From Streptomyces sp. NBC_01244 (lineage in GTDB: Bacteria > Actinomycetota > Actinomycetes > Streptomycetales > Streptomycetaceae): a stretch of 64,000 nucleotides of DNA. Location: positions 6,696,001-6,760,000 of the forward strand of contig NZ_CP108488.1 in the NCBI RefSeq assembly GCF_035987325.1. Reading direction: 5' to 3'. Under the pieces are notes generated by a model that did no database searches, was not told where the DNA came from, and saw only the letters and a program-made list of their open reading frames with translations. This document shows, piece after piece, positions 19,510-29,391 of this stretch. The number at the start of each line of letters is the position of its first letter. The stretch's first letter is position 1. Position numbers and translations under genes: made by a program.

Positions 19510-20445
19510 ATGGCCGTCGTAACGATGCGGGAGCTGCTGGAAAGCGGCGTCCACTTCGGTCACCAGACCCGCCGTTGGAACCCGAAGATGAAGCGCTTCA
19601 TCTTCACGGAGCGCAACGGCATCTACATCATCGACCTGCTGCAGTCGCTGTCGTACATCGACCGCGCCTACGAGTTCGTGAAGGAGACCGTCGCCCACGG
19701 CGGTTCCATCATGTTCGTCGGTACCAAGAAGCAGGCCCAGGAGGCCATCGCCGAGCAGGCGACGCGCGTTGGTATGCCCTACGTCAACCAGCGGTGGCTG
19801 GGTGGCATGCTCACCAACTTCTCCACCGTCTACAAGCGCCTTCAGCGTCTGAAGGAGCTTGAGGCGATCGACTTCGAGGACGTCGCCGCCTCGGGTCTCA
19901 CCAAGAAGGAGCTCCTGGTCCTCTCTCGCGAGAAGATCAAGCTGGAGAAGACCCTCGGTGGTATCCGCGAGATGTCGAAGGTTCCCAGCGCCGTCTGGAT
20001 CGTCGACACCAAGAAGGAGCACATCGCCGTCGGTGAGGCGCGCAAGCTCCACATCCCGGTCGTCGCGATCCTCGACACCAACTGCGACCCCGACGAGGTC
20101 GACTACAAGATCCCGGGCAACGACGACGCGATCCGCTCCGTCACCCTGCTCACCCGCGTGATCGCCGACGCCGTCGCCGAGGGCCTCATCGCCCGTTCCG
20201 GTGCCGCCACTGGCGACTCGAAGCCGGGCGAGAAGGCCGCCGCCGAGCCGCTCGCCGAGTGGGAGCGCGACCTGCTCGAGGGTGAGAAGAAGGCCGACTC
20301 CGACGAGACGGTCGAGGCCGCTCCGGCCGCCGAGGCCGTTGTCGACGCCCCCGCCGTCGAGGCGGAGGCTGCTCCGGCCGCCGAGGCCGAGGTTGTCGCC
20401 GAGGCCGTCGTCGAGGCTCCGGCCGCCGACGCCGAGCAGGCCTGA
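19510..20445 (+). CDS. rpsB: 30S ribosomal protein S2
   Basis: S2 joins late in 30S assembly and helps recruit S1-like proteins. The protein starts [26 protein letters not shown], a family signature. I chose the ATG at 19510 because AAGGAG lies 6 bases ahead; the ATG at 19504 is too close. At 311 residues it has an Ala/Glu-rich tail of about 65 residues beyond the conserved fold, as in other actinomycetes. It begins the rpsB-tsf-pyrH-frr-cdsA series. Confidence 0.97.
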   Translation: MAVVTMRELLESGVHFGHQTRRWNPKMKRFIFTERNGIYIIDLLQSLSYIDRAYEFVKETVAHGGSIMFVGTKKQAQEAIAEQATRVGMPYVNQRWLGGMLTNFSTVYKRLQRLKELEAIDFEDVAASGLTKKELLVLSREKIKLEKTLGGIREMSKVPSAVWIVDTKKEHIAVGEARKLHIPVVAILDTNCDPDEVDYKIPGNDDAIRSVTLLTRVIADAVAEGLIARSGAATGDSKPGEKAAAEPLAEWERDLLEGEKKADSDETVEAAPAAEAVVDAPAVEAEAAPAAEAEVVAEAVVEAPAADAEQA

Positions 20446-20457
20446 CCCACTGAGAGC

Positions 20458-20479
20458 GCCCGGCGTTCATGCGCCGGGC
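20458..20479 (+). terminator. Hairpin between rpsB and tsf
   Basis: An 8-bp stem GCCCGGCG/CGCCGGGC with a 6-base loop lies 13 bases after rpsB. It could attenuate transcription into tsf. Confidence 0.55.
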
Positions 20480-20580
20480 ACTCACAGCACGGACGATGAC
20501 GGCGGGGGAGCCGCGCCAAAAGCGCGCCTCCTCCGCCGTTCACCCGTAGATCTACGACTTCGAGAGAGAATCACAGACTC

Positions 20581-21417
20581 ATGGCGAACTACACCGCCGC
20601 TGACGTCAAGAAGCTCCGCGAGCTCACCGGCGTCGGCATGCTGGACTGCAAGAACGCGCTGGTCGAGTCCGACGGCGACGTCGACAAGGCCGTCGAGGCG
20701 CTCCGTATCAAGGGTCAGAAGGGCGTCGCCAAGCGCGAAGGCCGTTCTGCCGAGAACGGTGCAGTCGTCTCCGTGATCGCCGACGACAACACCTCCGGTG
20801 TCATCGTCGAGCTGAAGTGCGAGACGGACTTCGTCGCCAAGGGCGACAAGTTCCTGGCCGTCACCAACCAGCTGGCCGAGCACGTCGCCGCGACCTCCCC
20901 GGCCGACATCGAGGCGCTCCTCGCGTCCGAGATCGAGCCCGGCAAGACCGTCCAGGCGTTCGTGGACGAGGCCAACGCCAACCTCGGCGAGAAGATCGTC
21001 CTGGACCGCTTCGCGCAGTTCACCGGCGGTTACGTCTCGGCGTACATGCACCGCACGATGCCCGACCTGCCGTTCCAGATCGGCGTCCTGGTCGAGCTCG
21101 ACAAGCCCAACGCCGAGGTCGCCCGCGGCGTCGCGCAGCACATCGCCGCGTTCGCGCCGAAGTGGCTCTCCAAGGAAGACGTCCCCGCCGACGTCGTCGA
21201 GTCCGAGCGTCGCGTGGCCGAAGAGGTCACCCGCGCCGAGGGCAAGCCGGAAGCCGCGCTGCCGAAGATCGTCGAGGGTCGTGTCAACGGCTTCTTCCGC
21301 GACAACACGCTGCTCGGCCAGGCGTACGCCCTGGACGCCAAGAAGTCCGTCCAGAAGGTTCTGGACGAGGCCGGTGTCACCCTGGTGCGCTTCTCGCGCA
21401 TCAAGGTCGGCATCTGA
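20581..21417 (+). CDS. tsf: Elongation factor Ts
   Basis: EF-Ts recycles EF-Tu by nucleotide exchange. The 278-residue protein begins MANYTAADVKKLRELTGVGM with a UBA-like N-terminal domain, followed by the signature LKCETDFVAKGDKF and the dimerisation core. It lies 135 bases after rpsB in the usual order. A short 7-bp hairpin (21418-21438) follows the stop. Confidence 0.97.
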   Translation: MANYTAADVKKLRELTGVGMLDCKNALVESDGDVDKAVEALRIKGQKGVAKREGRSAENGAVVSVIADDNTSGVIVELKCETDFVAKGDKFLAVTNQLAEHVAATSPADIEALLASEIEPGKTVQAFVDEANANLGEKIVLDRFAQFTGGYVSAYMHRTMPDLPFQIGVLVELDKPNAEVARGVAQHIAAFAPKWLSKEDVPADVVESERRVAEEVTRAEGKPEAALPKIVEGRVNGFFRDNTLLGQAYALDAKKSVQKVLDEAGVTLVRFSRIKVGI

Positions 21418-21507
21418 GTCCGTCCGTACGCGACGGACACCGGACCCCGGTAGGGTCTGAAGCAGTCGCCCGCGTTCGCGCAGGGCGACCGCAGATCTGA
21501 CGAGGAG

Positions 21508-21550
21508 GCCATTGCCGTAGAGGGAACCGCGAGGACCCACCGGCAATGGC
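21508..21550 (+). promoter_or_regulatory. Long-loop stem in the tsf-pyrH gap
   Basis: GCCATTGCCG and its perfect complement CGGCAATGGC (10 bp) enclose 23 bases, and CTTCTTCGT follows. This could be a terminator with a weak T tract or a leader structure just ahead of the pyrH ribosome binding site. A possible -10 (TAGGGT) lies at about 21451-21456 upstream of it, so the stem would be inside a pyrH leader. Confidence 0.55.
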
Positions 21551-21579
21551 CTTCTTCGTATGTGCACGAGGAGATCTCC

Positions 21580-22359
21580 ATGAATCAGGGCGTGGACACC
21601 CACACCGCTTCCGACGACAAGAGCGACCAGGACAAGAAGGGCCGCCGCTTCATGCTGAAGCTGTCGGGCGAGGCCTTCTCCGGTGGCGGAGGACTCGGCG
21701 TCGACCCCGACGTAGTCCACGCCATCGCCCGTGAGATCGCCGCGGTGGTCCGCGACGGCGCGGAGATCGCGATCGTGATCGGCGGTGGCAACTTCTTCCG
21801 CGGCGCCGAACTCCAGCAGCGCGGCATGGACCGGGCCCGGTCCGACTACATGGGCATGCTCGGCACGGTCATGAACTGCCTCGCCCTCCAGGACTTCCTG
21901 GAGAAGGAAGGCATCGACTCCCGCGTCCAGACGGCCATCACCATGGGCCAGGTCGCCGAGCCGTACATCCCGCTGCGCGCCGTGCGCCACCTGGAGAAGG
22001 GCCGCGTGGTCATCTTCGGTGCCGGCATGGGCATGCCCTACTTCTCCACCGACACCACGGCCGCCCAGCGCGCCCTGGAGATCGACGCGGAAGCCCTGCT
22101 CATGGGCAAGAACGGCGTCGACGGGGTCTACGACTCCGACCCGAAGAAGAACCCGGACGCGGTGAAGTTCGACGCGCTGGAGTACAGCGAGGTGCTGTCG
22201 CGCGACCTCAAGGTCGCCGATGCCACGGCCATCACGCTGTGCCGCGACAACAAGCTGCCGATCCTCGTCTTCGAGCTGCTCGCCGAGGGCAATATCGCGC
22301 GGGCCGTCAAGGGTGAGAAGATCGGCACGCTCGTGAGCGACCAGGGCACCCGGGCCTGA
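21580..22359 (+). CDS. pyrH: Uridylate kinase
   Basis: PyrH phosphorylates UMP to UDP and is a hexamer of the amino-acid-kinase fold. The conserved start [14 protein letters not shown], the GGGNFFRG loop and [11 protein letters not shown] are all present. The ATG at 21580 has GAGGAG 6 bases ahead, giving 259 residues with an N-terminal extension of about 25 residues rich in Asp and Lys; the GTG at 21562 is rejected for lack of a binding site. Confidence 0.96.
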   Translation: MNQGVDTHTASDDKSDQDKKGRRFMLKLSGEAFSGGGGLGVDPDVVHAIAREIAAVVRDGAEIAIVIGGGNFFRGAELQQRGMDRARSDYMGMLGTVMNCLALQDFLEKEGIDSRVQTAITMGQVAEPYIPLRAVRHLEKGRVVIFGAGMGMPYFSTDTTAAQRALEIDAEALLMGKNGVDGVYDSDPKKNPDAVKFDALEYSEVLSRDLKVADATAITLCRDNKLPILVFELLAEGNIARAVKGEKIGTLVSDQGTRA

Positions 22360-22411
22360 GCAGGCCCCCCGTCCGCCTGAACCATCCATTTCTGACATGC
22401 AGGAGCACGTG

Positions 22412-22969
22412 GTGACCGAAGAGATCCTCCTCGAGGCCGAGGAGAAGATGGAAAAGGCCGTCGTCGTCGCCAAGGAAGACTTCGCCGCGATTCGCACCGG
22501 TCGTGCGCACCCGGCGATGTTCAACAAGATCGTGGCGGAGTACTACGGCGCCATCACGCCCATCAACCAGCTCGCCTCCTTCTCGGTCCCCGAGCCGCGC
22601 ATGGCGATCGTGACCCCGTTCGACAAGAGCGCCCTGCGCAACATCGAGACGGCCATCCGCGACTCCGACCTGGGCGTCAACCCCAGCAACGACGGCAGCA
22701 TCATCCGGGTGACCTTCCCCGAGCTGACGCAGGACCGCCGCAAGGAGTACATCAAGGTCGCGCGCACCAAGGCCGAGGACTCCAAGGTGTCGATCCGCGC
22801 CATCCGCCGCAAGGCGAAGGACGCCCTCGACAAGCTCGTCAAGGACAAGGAAGCCGGCGAGGACGAGGTGCGCCGCGCCGAGAAGGAGCTCGACGACACC
22901 ACCGCGAAGTACGTCGCGCAGGTGGACGAGCTCCTGAAGCACAAGGAAGCCGAGCTCCTCGAAGTCTGA
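22412..22969 (+). CDS. frr: Ribosome recycling factor
   Basis: RRF splits the post-termination ribosome with EF-G. I chose the GTG at 22412, which has AGGAG 6 bases ahead and yields the usual 185 residues ([19 protein letters not shown]); the ATG at 22397 would add five unneeded residues. The two-domain signature includes [10 protein letters not shown] and [20 protein letters not shown]. Its stop overlaps the cdsA start by one base. Confidence 0.96.
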   Translation: MTEEILLEAEEKMEKAVVVAKEDFAAIRTGRAHPAMFNKIVAEYYGAITPINQLASFSVPEPRMAIVTPFDKSALRNIETAIRDSDLGVNPSNDGSIIRVTFPELTQDRRKEYIKVARTKAEDSKVSIRAIRRKAKDALDKLVKDKEAGEDEVRRAEKELDDTTAKYVAQVDELLKHKEAELLEV

Positions 22970-24048
22970 TGAACGACACTTCCTGGCAGCCGGAGCCGGT
23001 TCCGGCGGGTCCCGCCTACGATGCGCTGGTGGGCCCGCACACTCGGCCCATGCCCATCGTGCCCGATGCCGCCGGCCGTGACTTCGACGACCGGGAAGCA
23101 CGCGATCGGGGGGCCGCCGCTGACGGCGGCCCCCTCTTCCGCGCCGATACGCCGCCGCAGGAGCCCATGCCCAGCCCCCCGCCGACCCCGCCTTCGCCGG
23201 CACCGCAGGACGCCTCGCCCCCGCCTCAGAAGAAGCGTGCCGGGCGGGACCTGCGTGCCGCCATAGGGGTCGGAGTGGGACTCGGCGCGGTGATCTTCGC
23301 CTCGCTGTTCATCGTCAAGGCGGTCTTCCTCGGCGTCGTCGTCGTGGCGGTCGTCGTCGGCCTGTGGGAGCTCACCTCCCGTCTCCAGGAGAAGAAGGGC
23401 ATCAAGGCCCCGCTGGTCCCGCTCGCGATCGGCGGTGCGGCGATGGTCATCGCCGGATACTTCCGCGGGGCCGAGGGCGCCTGGGTGGCGATGGCGCTGA
23501 CCGCCCTCGCGGTCCTGGTCTGGCGGATGACCGAGCCGCCCGAGGACTACCTCAAGGACGTCACCGCCGGAGTCTTCGCGGCGTTCTACGTGCCCTTCCT
23601 GGCCACGTTCGTCGCGATGCTGCTCCCCGCCGACGACGGGCCGCAGCGCGTCGTCACCTTCCTGGTCCTGACCGTGGTCAGCGACACCGGGGCCTACGCG
23701 GTCGGCTGGCGCTTCGGGAAGACCAAGCTCGCCCCGCGCATCAGCCCCGGAAAGACCCGTGAGGGGCTCTTCGGAGCGGTGGCCTTCGCGATGGGGGCCG
23801 GCGCGCTGTGCATGGAGTTCCTGATCGACGGAGGCGTCTGGTGGCAGGGACTGGTGCTCGGCTTCGCCGTCGCGGTCAGTGCCACCCTCGGTGACCTCGG
23901 TGAATCCATGATCAAGCGGGATCTCGGGATCAAGGACATGGGCACCCTGCTGCCGGGTCACGGCGGCATCATGGACCGGCTGGACTCCCTGCTTCCCACG
24001 GCCCCGGTGGTCTGGCTGCTGCTGGCGGCCTTCGTGGGCACGGGCTGA
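22969..24048 (+). CDS. cdsA: Phosphatidate cytidylyltransferase
   Basis: CdsA makes CDP-diacylglycerol, the precursor of all phospholipids, in the membrane. The signature MIKRDLGIKDMGTLLPGHGG with DRLDS is at the C-terminus after about eight membrane helices. The 359-residue protein carries a proline-rich N-terminal extension of about 85 residues not found in Escherichia coli. It is coupled to frr by a TGATG overlap. Confidence 0.95.
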   Translation: MNDTSWQPEPVPAGPAYDALVGPHTRPMPIVPDAAGRDFDDREARDRGAAADGGPLFRADTPPQEPMPSPPPTPPSPAPQDASPPPQKKRAGRDLRAAIGVGVGLGAVIFASLFIVKAVFLGVVVVAVVVGLWELTSRLQEKKGIKAPLVPLAIGGAAMVIAGYFRGAEGAWVAMALTALAVLVWRMTEPPEDYLKDVTAGVFAAFYVPFLATFVAMLLPADDGPQRVVTFLVLTVVSDTGAYAVGWRFGKTKLAPRISPGKTREGLFGAVAFAMGAGALCMEFLIDGGVWWQGLVLGFAVAVSATLGDLGESMIKRDLGIKDMGTLLPGHGGIMDRLDSLLPTAPVVWLLLAAFVGTG

Positions 24049-24090
24049 CCTGCGGAAAGGCGCCCGTGCAGGCGGGGCGGTTACTCTTGG

Positions 24091-24118
24091 AAGGCGCGCT
24101 GCTTCTGCGGCGCGCCTT
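24091..24118 (+). terminator. Terminator between cdsA and rlmN
   Basis: AAGGCGCGC and GCGCGCCTT (9 bp) enclose 10 bases and are followed by TTCGTCTT. This probably closes the rpsB-cdsA series; it lies only 23 bases before rlmN, which could read through. Confidence 0.7.
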
Positions 24119-24141
24119 TCGTCTTACAAGGAGTACCTGCC

Positions 24142-25254
24142 ATGGCCCGCCCAGTCCCGGGAGAGCTCACTTTCGTCGCCCCTCGTGGAGCGAAGAAGCC
24201 GCCCCGGCACCTCGCCGACCTCACCCCCGAGGAGCGCCGGGAGGCGGTCGCCGCGATCGGCGAGAAGCCCTTCCGGGCCAAGCAGCTCTCCCAGCACTAC
24301 TTCGCCCGGTACGCGCACGACCCGGCCGAGTGGACCGACATCCCCGCCGCGTCCCGCGAGAAGCTCCAGCAGGAGCTGCTGCCGGACCTGATGAACGTCC
24401 TGCGGCACATCTCGTGCGATGACGACACCACCCGCAAGACCCTGTGGAAGCTGCACGACGGCACGCTCGTCGAGTCCGTGCTGATGCGCTACCCGGACCG
24501 GGTCACCATGTGCATCTCCTCGCAGGCCGGCTGCGGCATGAACTGCCCGTTCTGCGCCACCGGACAGGCCGGTCTCGACCGCAACCTGTCGACGGCCGAG
24601 ATCGTGCACCAGATCGTCGACGGCATGCGGGCCCTGCGCGACGGCGAGGTCCCCGGCGGGCCGGCCCGGCTGTCGAACATCGTCTTCATGGGCATGGGCG
24701 AGCCGCTCGCCAACTACAACCGCGTGGTCGGCGCCATCCGCCGCCTCACCGACCCGGAGCCCGACGGCCTGGGCCTGTCCCAGCGCGGGATCACCGTCTC
24801 CACCGTGGGCCTGGTCCCGGCGATGCACCGCTTCGCCGACGAGGGCTTCAAGTGCCGCCTCGCCGTCTCCCTGCACGCCCCGGACGACGAGCTGCGCGAC
24901 ACCCTGGTCCCCGTGAACACCCGCTGGAACGTCCGCGAGGTGCTCGGCGCGGCCTGGGAGTACGCGGAGAAGTCCGGCCGCCGGATCTCCATCGAGTACG
25001 CCCTGATCCGCGACATCAACGACCAGGCCTGGCGCGGCGACCTGCTCGGCAGGCTCCTCAAGGGCAAGCGCGTGCACGTCAACCTGATCCCGCTGAACCC
25101 GACTCCGGGCTCGAAGTGGACCGCCTCGCGGCCCGAGGACGAGAAGGCCTTCGTCGAGGCCATCGCCCGCCACGGGGTGCCCGTGACCGTACGCGACACC
25201 CGTGGCCAGGAGATCGACGGCGCGTGCGGCCAGCTCGCCGCCTCGGAGCGCTGA
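24142..25254 (+). CDS. rlmN: Dual-specificity 23S rRNA/tRNA A2 methyltransferase RlmN
   Basis: RlmN is a radical-SAM enzyme that makes 2-methyladenosine in 23S rRNA (A2503) and in tRNAs. The 370-residue protein has the cluster motif [14 protein letters not shown], the glycine-rich SAM segment [11 protein letters not shown], and the C-terminal GACGQL with the methyl-carrying cysteine. AAGGAG lies 9 bases ahead of the ATG. Confidence 0.96.
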   Translation: MARPVPGELTFVAPRGAKKPPRHLADLTPEERREAVAAIGEKPFRAKQLSQHYFARYAHDPAEWTDIPAASREKLQQELLPDLMNVLRHISCDDDTTRKTLWKLHDGTLVESVLMRYPDRVTMCISSQAGCGMNCPFCATGQAGLDRNLSTAEIVHQIVDGMRALRDGEVPGGPARLSNIVFMGMGEPLANYNRVVGAIRRLTDPEPDGLGLSQRGITVSTVGLVPAMHRFADEGFKCRLAVSLHAPDDELRDTLVPVNTRWNVREVLGAAWEYAEKSGRRISIEYALIRDINDQAWRGDLLGRLLKGKRVHVNLIPLNPTPGSKWTASRPEDEKAFVEAIARHGVPVTVRDTRGQEIDGACGQLAASER

Positions 25255-25318
25255 TTTCGGCCAGTCAAGTTTGCTTTCGGCCGCGGGGTACCCTGTGGCC
25301 GAACCAATTTCATATTCC

Positions 25319-25411
25319 GACAGGGGAGCGCCACAGCGCTGAGAGTGCGGTAACCGTCACCGCAGACCCTCTGAACCTCGCCCCGGTCATTCGGGGTAGG
25401 AAGTTCGGTCA
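25319..25411 (+). promoter_or_regulatory. TPP riboswitch
   Basis: The thi-box is complete: GGGGAGC and GCTGAGAGTGCGG on the 5' side, then ACCCTCTGAACCTCG, then CGGTCATTCGGGGTAGGAAG. These match the conserved P2-J23-P3 and P4-P5 core of the thiamine pyrophosphate aptamer. It lies directly upstream of thiB, so uptake should fall when TPP is plentiful. Confidence 0.95.
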
Positions 25412-25427
25412 CCACTCAAGCTGTTGC

Positions 25428-25467
25428 GCCCTGCCCGGCGTCCGCTCCACAGAGCGCCGGGCGGGGC
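25428..25467 (+). terminator. Expression-platform hairpin of the TPP riboswitch
   Basis: GCCCTGCCCGGCG pairs with CGCCGGGCGGGGC (13 bp, one G-U) around a 14-base loop, 16 bases after the aptamer and 22 before the ribosome binding site. There is no T run, so either factor-assisted termination or a structural role in translation control is possible. Confidence 0.55.
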
Positions 25468-25504
25468 CGCGTCTTCTCCTGGACATCCCAGGAGGAATGC
25501 ACCA

Positions 25505-26605
25505 ATGAGCACCACCAAGAAGATGACGGGCATCGCGCTCGTGGCCGCGCTCGGCGTCACCACGCTCAGCGCCTGCGGCGGCGGCGACGCCAAGGACAAG
25601 TCCGCCGGGGCGAGCGACGCCCCGAAGCCCAAGACGATCACCCTCGTCTCGCACGACTCCTTCAACGTGACCGACACGGTCCTCAAGGAGTTCGAGCAGC
25701 AGAGCGGCTACACCGTCAAGGTCCTGAAGTCGGGCGACGCGGGCGCGGCCCTGAACCAGGAGATCCTCACCAAGGGCTCCCCGCGCGGCGACGTCTTCTT
25801 CGGCGTGGACAACACGCTCCTCTCCCGGGCCCTCGACAACGGCATCTTCACGCCGTACGAGGCCAAGGGGCTGGCCGGCGTGAAGCCCGAGTTCGTGCTC
25901 GACAAGGAGCACCGGGTCACCCCCGTCGACTCCGGCGACATCTGCGTCAACTACGACAAGGCCTACTTCGCGGACAAGAAGCTCGCCCCGCCGCAGACGC
26001 TGGACGACCTGATCAAGCCGGAGTACAAGAACCTGCTGGTCACCGAGAACGCCGCGACCTCCTCGCCCGGCCTCGGCTTCCTCCTCGCCTCCGTCGGCAA
26101 GTACGGCGACGAGGGCTGGAAGGACTACTGGAGCAAGCTGAAGGCCAACGGCGTCGAGGTCGTCGACGGCTGGGAGCAGGCCTACAACGAGCGCTTCTCC
26201 GGCTCGGCGGGCGGCAAGAAGGCCAAGGGCGACCGGCCGCTGGTCGTCTCCTACGCCTCCAGCCCGCCGGTCGAGGTGCTCTACGGCGAGCCGCAGCCGG
26301 CCGAGGCCCCCACGGGCGTCGCCACGGGCACCTGCTTCCGGCAGACCGAGTTCGCGGGCCTGCTCAAGGGCGCGAAGAACGAGGAGGGCGGCAAGGCGCT
26401 CCTGGACTTCCTGATCTCCAAGAAGTTCCAGGAGGACATGCCGCTCCAGATGTTCGTGAACCCGGTGACCAAGGACGCGGCGCTGCCCGAGCTGTTCACC
26501 AAGCACGGCGTCGTCATCGAGAAGCCCGAGGCGGTCGCCCCGGAGGCCATCGCCAAGAACCGCGACCAGTGGGTCAAGGCGTGGACCACGCTCGTCGTGA
26601 AGTAG
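25505..26605 (+). CDS. thiB: Thiamine ABC transporter substrate-binding lipoprotein
   Basis: The 366-residue extracytoplasmic binding protein has a lipoprotein signal (GIALVAALGVTTLSAC, lipobox LSAC) and the TbpA/ThiB-type opening TITLVSHDSFNVTDTVLKEF. AGGAGG lies 9 bases before the ATG. The TPP riboswitch in the leader and the following ThiP- and ThiQ-like genes make thiamine or a derivative the likely ligand. Confidence 0.92.
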   Translation: MSTTKKMTGIALVAALGVTTLSACGGGDAKDKSAGASDAPKPKTITLVSHDSFNVTDTVLKEFEQQSGYTVKVLKSGDAGAALNQEILTKGSPRGDVFFGVDNTLLSRALDNGIFTPYEAKGLAGVKPEFVLDKEHRVTPVDSGDICVNYDKAYFADKKLAPPQTLDDLIKPEYKNLLVTENAATSSPGLGFLLASVGKYGDEGWKDYWSKLKANGVEVVDGWEQAYNERFSGSAGGKKAKGDRPLVVSYASSPPVEVLYGEPQPAEAPTGVATGTCFRQTEFAGLLKGAKNEEGGKALLDFLISKKFQEDMPLQMFVNPVTKDAALPELFTKHGVVIEKPEAVAPEAIAKNRDQWVKAWTTLVVK

Positions 26606-26610
26606 GACGA

Positions 26611-28281
26611 GTGAGCAAGGTTCCGAAGGAGAGCGGGCGGGCCACGGCCGTCAGGCTCGGTCTGATGGCCGTGCCGCTCGTCTTCTTCGGGCTGTTCTTC
26701 GCGTACCCCGTCGCCGCGATCGTCGGGCGCGGGCTCAAGACCGACGCCGGCTGGCAGTTCGGCCGGATCGGCGAGGTGCTGGCCCGGCCCGACATCGGCG
26801 ACGTGCTCTGGTTCACCACCTGGCAGGCGCTCGCGTCCACGGCGCTCACGCTCCTGATCGCGCTCCCCGGCGCGTACGTCTTCGCGCGCTTCGAGTTCCC
26901 CGGCAAGCAAGTGCTGCGGGCGCTCGTGACGGTGCCGTTCGTCCTGCCGACCGTCGTGGTCGGCACCGCGTTCCTGGCGCTCGTCGGGCGGGGCGGTCTG
27001 CTGGACGAGGTGTGGGGGATCCGCCTCGACACGACCGTCTGGGCGATCCTGCTCGCGCACGTCTTCTTCAACTACGCGGTCGTCATCCGCACGGTCGGCG
27101 GACTGTGGGCGCAGCTGGACCCGCGCCAGGAGGAGGCCGCCCGGGTGCTGGGGGCCGGGCGGTTCGCCGCATGGCGGCGCGTGACGCTGCCCGCCCTGGT
27201 CCCGGCGGTGGCCGCCGCCTCGCTGATGGTGTTCCTGTTCACCTTCTCCTCCTTCGGTGTCGTGCAGATCCTGGGCGGCCCCGCGTACTCCACCCTGGAG
27301 GTGGAGGTCTACCGGCAGACCGCGCAGCTCCTGGACCTGCCGACGGCCGCCGTGCTGACGATGGTGCAGTTCGCGGCCATCGGGACGATCCTCGCCGTGC
27401 ACGCCTGGACCGTGCGCAAGCGGGAGACCGCGCTGCGGCTCGTCGACCCGGGGCGGACCACGCACCGGCCGCGCGGCTGGGCCCAGCGCGCCCTGCTCGG
27501 CGGGGTGCTGCTGACGGTGGCGCTGCTGATCGTGGCGCCGCTGGCCGTGCTGGTCGAGCGCTCGCTGGACGCGCCCGGCGGCTACGGCTTCGGCTTCTAC
27601 CGGGCGCTTCAGGACGTGGGCGCCGGCGGCGGAACGTTTCTGGTGCCGCCGCTGGAGGCCATCTGGAACTCCCTGCAGTACGCGCTCGCCGCCACCGCCA
27701 TCGCGCTCGTCGTCGGCGGGCTCGCGGCCGCGGCGCTGACCCGGCGCGCGGGCCGTTTCGTACGGGGCTTCGACGCGCTGCTGATGCTCCCGCTGGGGGT
27801 GTCCGCCGTGACCGTCGGCTTCGGCTTCCTCATCACCCTCGACGAGCCGCCGCTGGACCTGCGGACCTCGTGGATCCTGGTGCCGCTGGCGCAGGCGCTG
27901 GTGGGCGTTCCCTTCGTCGTACGGACCATGCTGCCGGTGCTGCGCGCGGTGGACGCACGGCTGCGGGAGGCCGCCGCCGTGCTCGGCGCCTCGCCGCTGC
28001 GGGCCTGGCGGGAGGTGGACCTGCCGATGGTGCGGCGGGCCCTGCTGATCGCGGCGGGCTTCGCCTTCGCCGTGTCCCTCGGGGAGTTCGGGGCGACCGT
28101 CTTCATCGCGCGCCCCGACCATCCGACGCTGCCGGTCGCCGTGGCGCGGCTGCTGGGGCGGGCCGGGGAGATGAACTACGGGCAGGCGATGGCCCTGAGC
28201 ACGATCCTGATGCTGACGTGCGCGGTGTCCCTGCTCCTGCTGGAGCGGCTGCGACCCGACAAGACCTCCGGAGAGTTCTGA
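26611..28281 (+). CDS. thiP: Thiamine ABC transporter permease
   Basis: A 556-residue permease made of two fused halves with about 12 membrane helices. Each half has an EAA loop: EEAARVLGAGRFAAWRR and REAAAVLGASPLRAWRE. This fused form is typical of ThiP and of FbpB-type iron permeases; the riboswitch favours thiamine. The GTG start lies 5 bases after thiB, and the stop overlaps the thiQ ATG by one base. Confidence 0.92.
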   Translation: MSKVPKESGRATAVRLGLMAVPLVFFGLFFAYPVAAIVGRGLKTDAGWQFGRIGEVLARPDIGDVLWFTTWQALASTALTLLIALPGAYVFARFEFPGKQVLRALVTVPFVLPTVVVGTAFLALVGRGGLLDEVWGIRLDTTVWAILLAHVFFNYAVVIRTVGGLWAQLDPRQEEAARVLGAGRFAAWRRVTLPALVPAVAAASLMVFLFTFSSFGVVQILGGPAYSTLEVEVYRQTAQLLDLPTAAVLTMVQFAAIGTILAVHAWTVRKRETALRLVDPGRTTHRPRGWAQRALLGGVLLTVALLIVAPLAVLVERSLDAPGGYGFGFYRALQDVGAGGGTFLVPPLEAIWNSLQYALAATAIALVVGGLAAAALTRRAGRFVRGFDALLMLPLGVSAVTVGFGFLITLDEPPLDLRTSWILVPLAQALVGVPFVVRTMLPVLRAVDARLREAAAVLGASPLRAWREVDLPMVRRALLIAAGFAFAVSLGEFGATVFIARPDHPTLPVAVARLLGRAGEMNYGQAMALSTILMLTCAVSLLLLERLRPDKTSGEF

Positions 28282-29303
28282 TGACCCTGCTTCAGCTGGA
28301 AGGGGTGTCGGTCCGCTTCGGTGAGCGCGCGGTCGTGGACGCCGTGGACCTGGCGGTGGCCGAGCACGAGATCGTGTGCGTGCTGGGGCCGAGCGGGAGC
28401 GGCAAGTCCACTCTGCTCCGGGTGGTGGCCGGGCTCCAGCCCGTCGCCGACGGGAGGGTGCTCCTGGGCGGCGCCGATCAGGCCGCAGTGCCCGTACACC
28501 GGCGGGGGGTCGGCCTGATGTTCCAGGACCACCAGCTGTTCCCGCACCGGGACGTGGGCGGGAACGTCGCCTTCGGGCTGCGGATGCGGGGTGCTTCGAA
28601 GGAGTCCTCCGAGGCCCGCGTCACCGAGCTCCTGGAGCTGGTCGGGCTCCCCGGGGCGCAGGGCCGGGCGGTGGCCTCGCTGTCCGGCGGAGAGCAGCAG
28701 CGGGTCGCGCTGGCGCGGGCGCTGGCGCCTTCGCCGCGGCTGCTGATGCTGGACGAGCCGCTCGGGCAGCTGGACCGCGGGCTGCGGGAGCGGCTCGTGG
28801 TGGAGTTGCAGGGGCTGTTCGCACGGCTGGGCACGACCGTGCTGGCCGTCACGCACGACCAGGGCGAGGCGTTCGCGCTGGCCGACCGGGTGGTCGTCAT
28901 GCGGGACGGGCGGATCGCGCAGGCGGGGACCCCGCTGGAGGTGTGGCAGCGGCCGGCGTCGGAGTTCGTGGCGCGGTTCCTGGGGTTCGAGAACGTCGTC
29001 CCGGCGGTGGTGTCGGGTGGGGTCGCCTCCACTCCGTGGGGGAAGGTCGCCGTTCCGGCGGGGGCCGCGGAGGGGGACTGCCAGGTGCTGATCCGGCCGG
29101 CAGGGGTTGTGCTGTCGCCTGCGGGGCTGGGCTGCGAGGTGGTGTCGCGGACCTTCCGGGGGACGCATGTCGCGCTGTTGCTTCGGCCCGAGGTGGGGCC
29201 GGGGCTCGAGGCGGAGTGTGATCTGGCCGGGGCGCCGGGGGTCGGGGACCGGGTCGCGGTGGGCTTCGCCCCGGCCGAGGTGGTCGTGCTGCCGGGGGAG
29301 TAG
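28281..29303 (+). CDS. thiQ: Thiamine ABC transporter ATP-binding protein
   Basis: A 340-residue ATPase with Walker A GPSGSGKST, the signature LSGGEQQR, Walker B LLMLDEP and the switch histidine in VTHDQGE. It has an extra C-terminal domain of about 110 residues resembling a TOBE regulatory fold, longer than enterobacterial ThiQ (about 230). Read with thiB and thiP under one riboswitch. Confidence 0.92.
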   Translation: MTLLQLEGVSVRFGERAVVDAVDLAVAEHEIVCVLGPSGSGKSTLLRVVAGLQPVADGRVLLGGADQAAVPVHRRGVGLMFQDHQLFPHRDVGGNVAFGLRMRGASKESSEARVTELLELVGLPGAQGRAVASLSGGEQQRVALARALAPSPRLLMLDEPLGQLDRGLRERLVVELQGLFARLGTTVLAVTHDQGEAFALADRVVVMRDGRIAQAGTPLEVWQRPASEFVARFLGFENVVPAVVSGGVASTPWGKVAVPAGAAEGDCQVLIRPAGVVLSPAGLGCEVVSRTFRGTHVALLLRPEVGPGLEAECDLAGAPGVGDRVAVGFAPAEVVVLPGE

Positions 29304-29391
29304 GCCGCTGCGCGGGGCAAAGTCCCCGCTGCGACCTTTGCCGCTGCGCGGGCGAAGTCCCCGCTGTGACCTTTGCCGCTGCACGGGCGAA
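29304..29391. repeat. Two and a half tandem copies of a 35-36-base unit
   Basis: The unit begins GCCGCTGCGCGGG and continues CGAAGTCCCC; copies start at 29304, 29340 and 29375. The third runs straight into the dispersed repeat at 29392. It starts at the thiQ stop and may form small hairpins (CCGCTGCGCGG). Confidence 0.75.
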
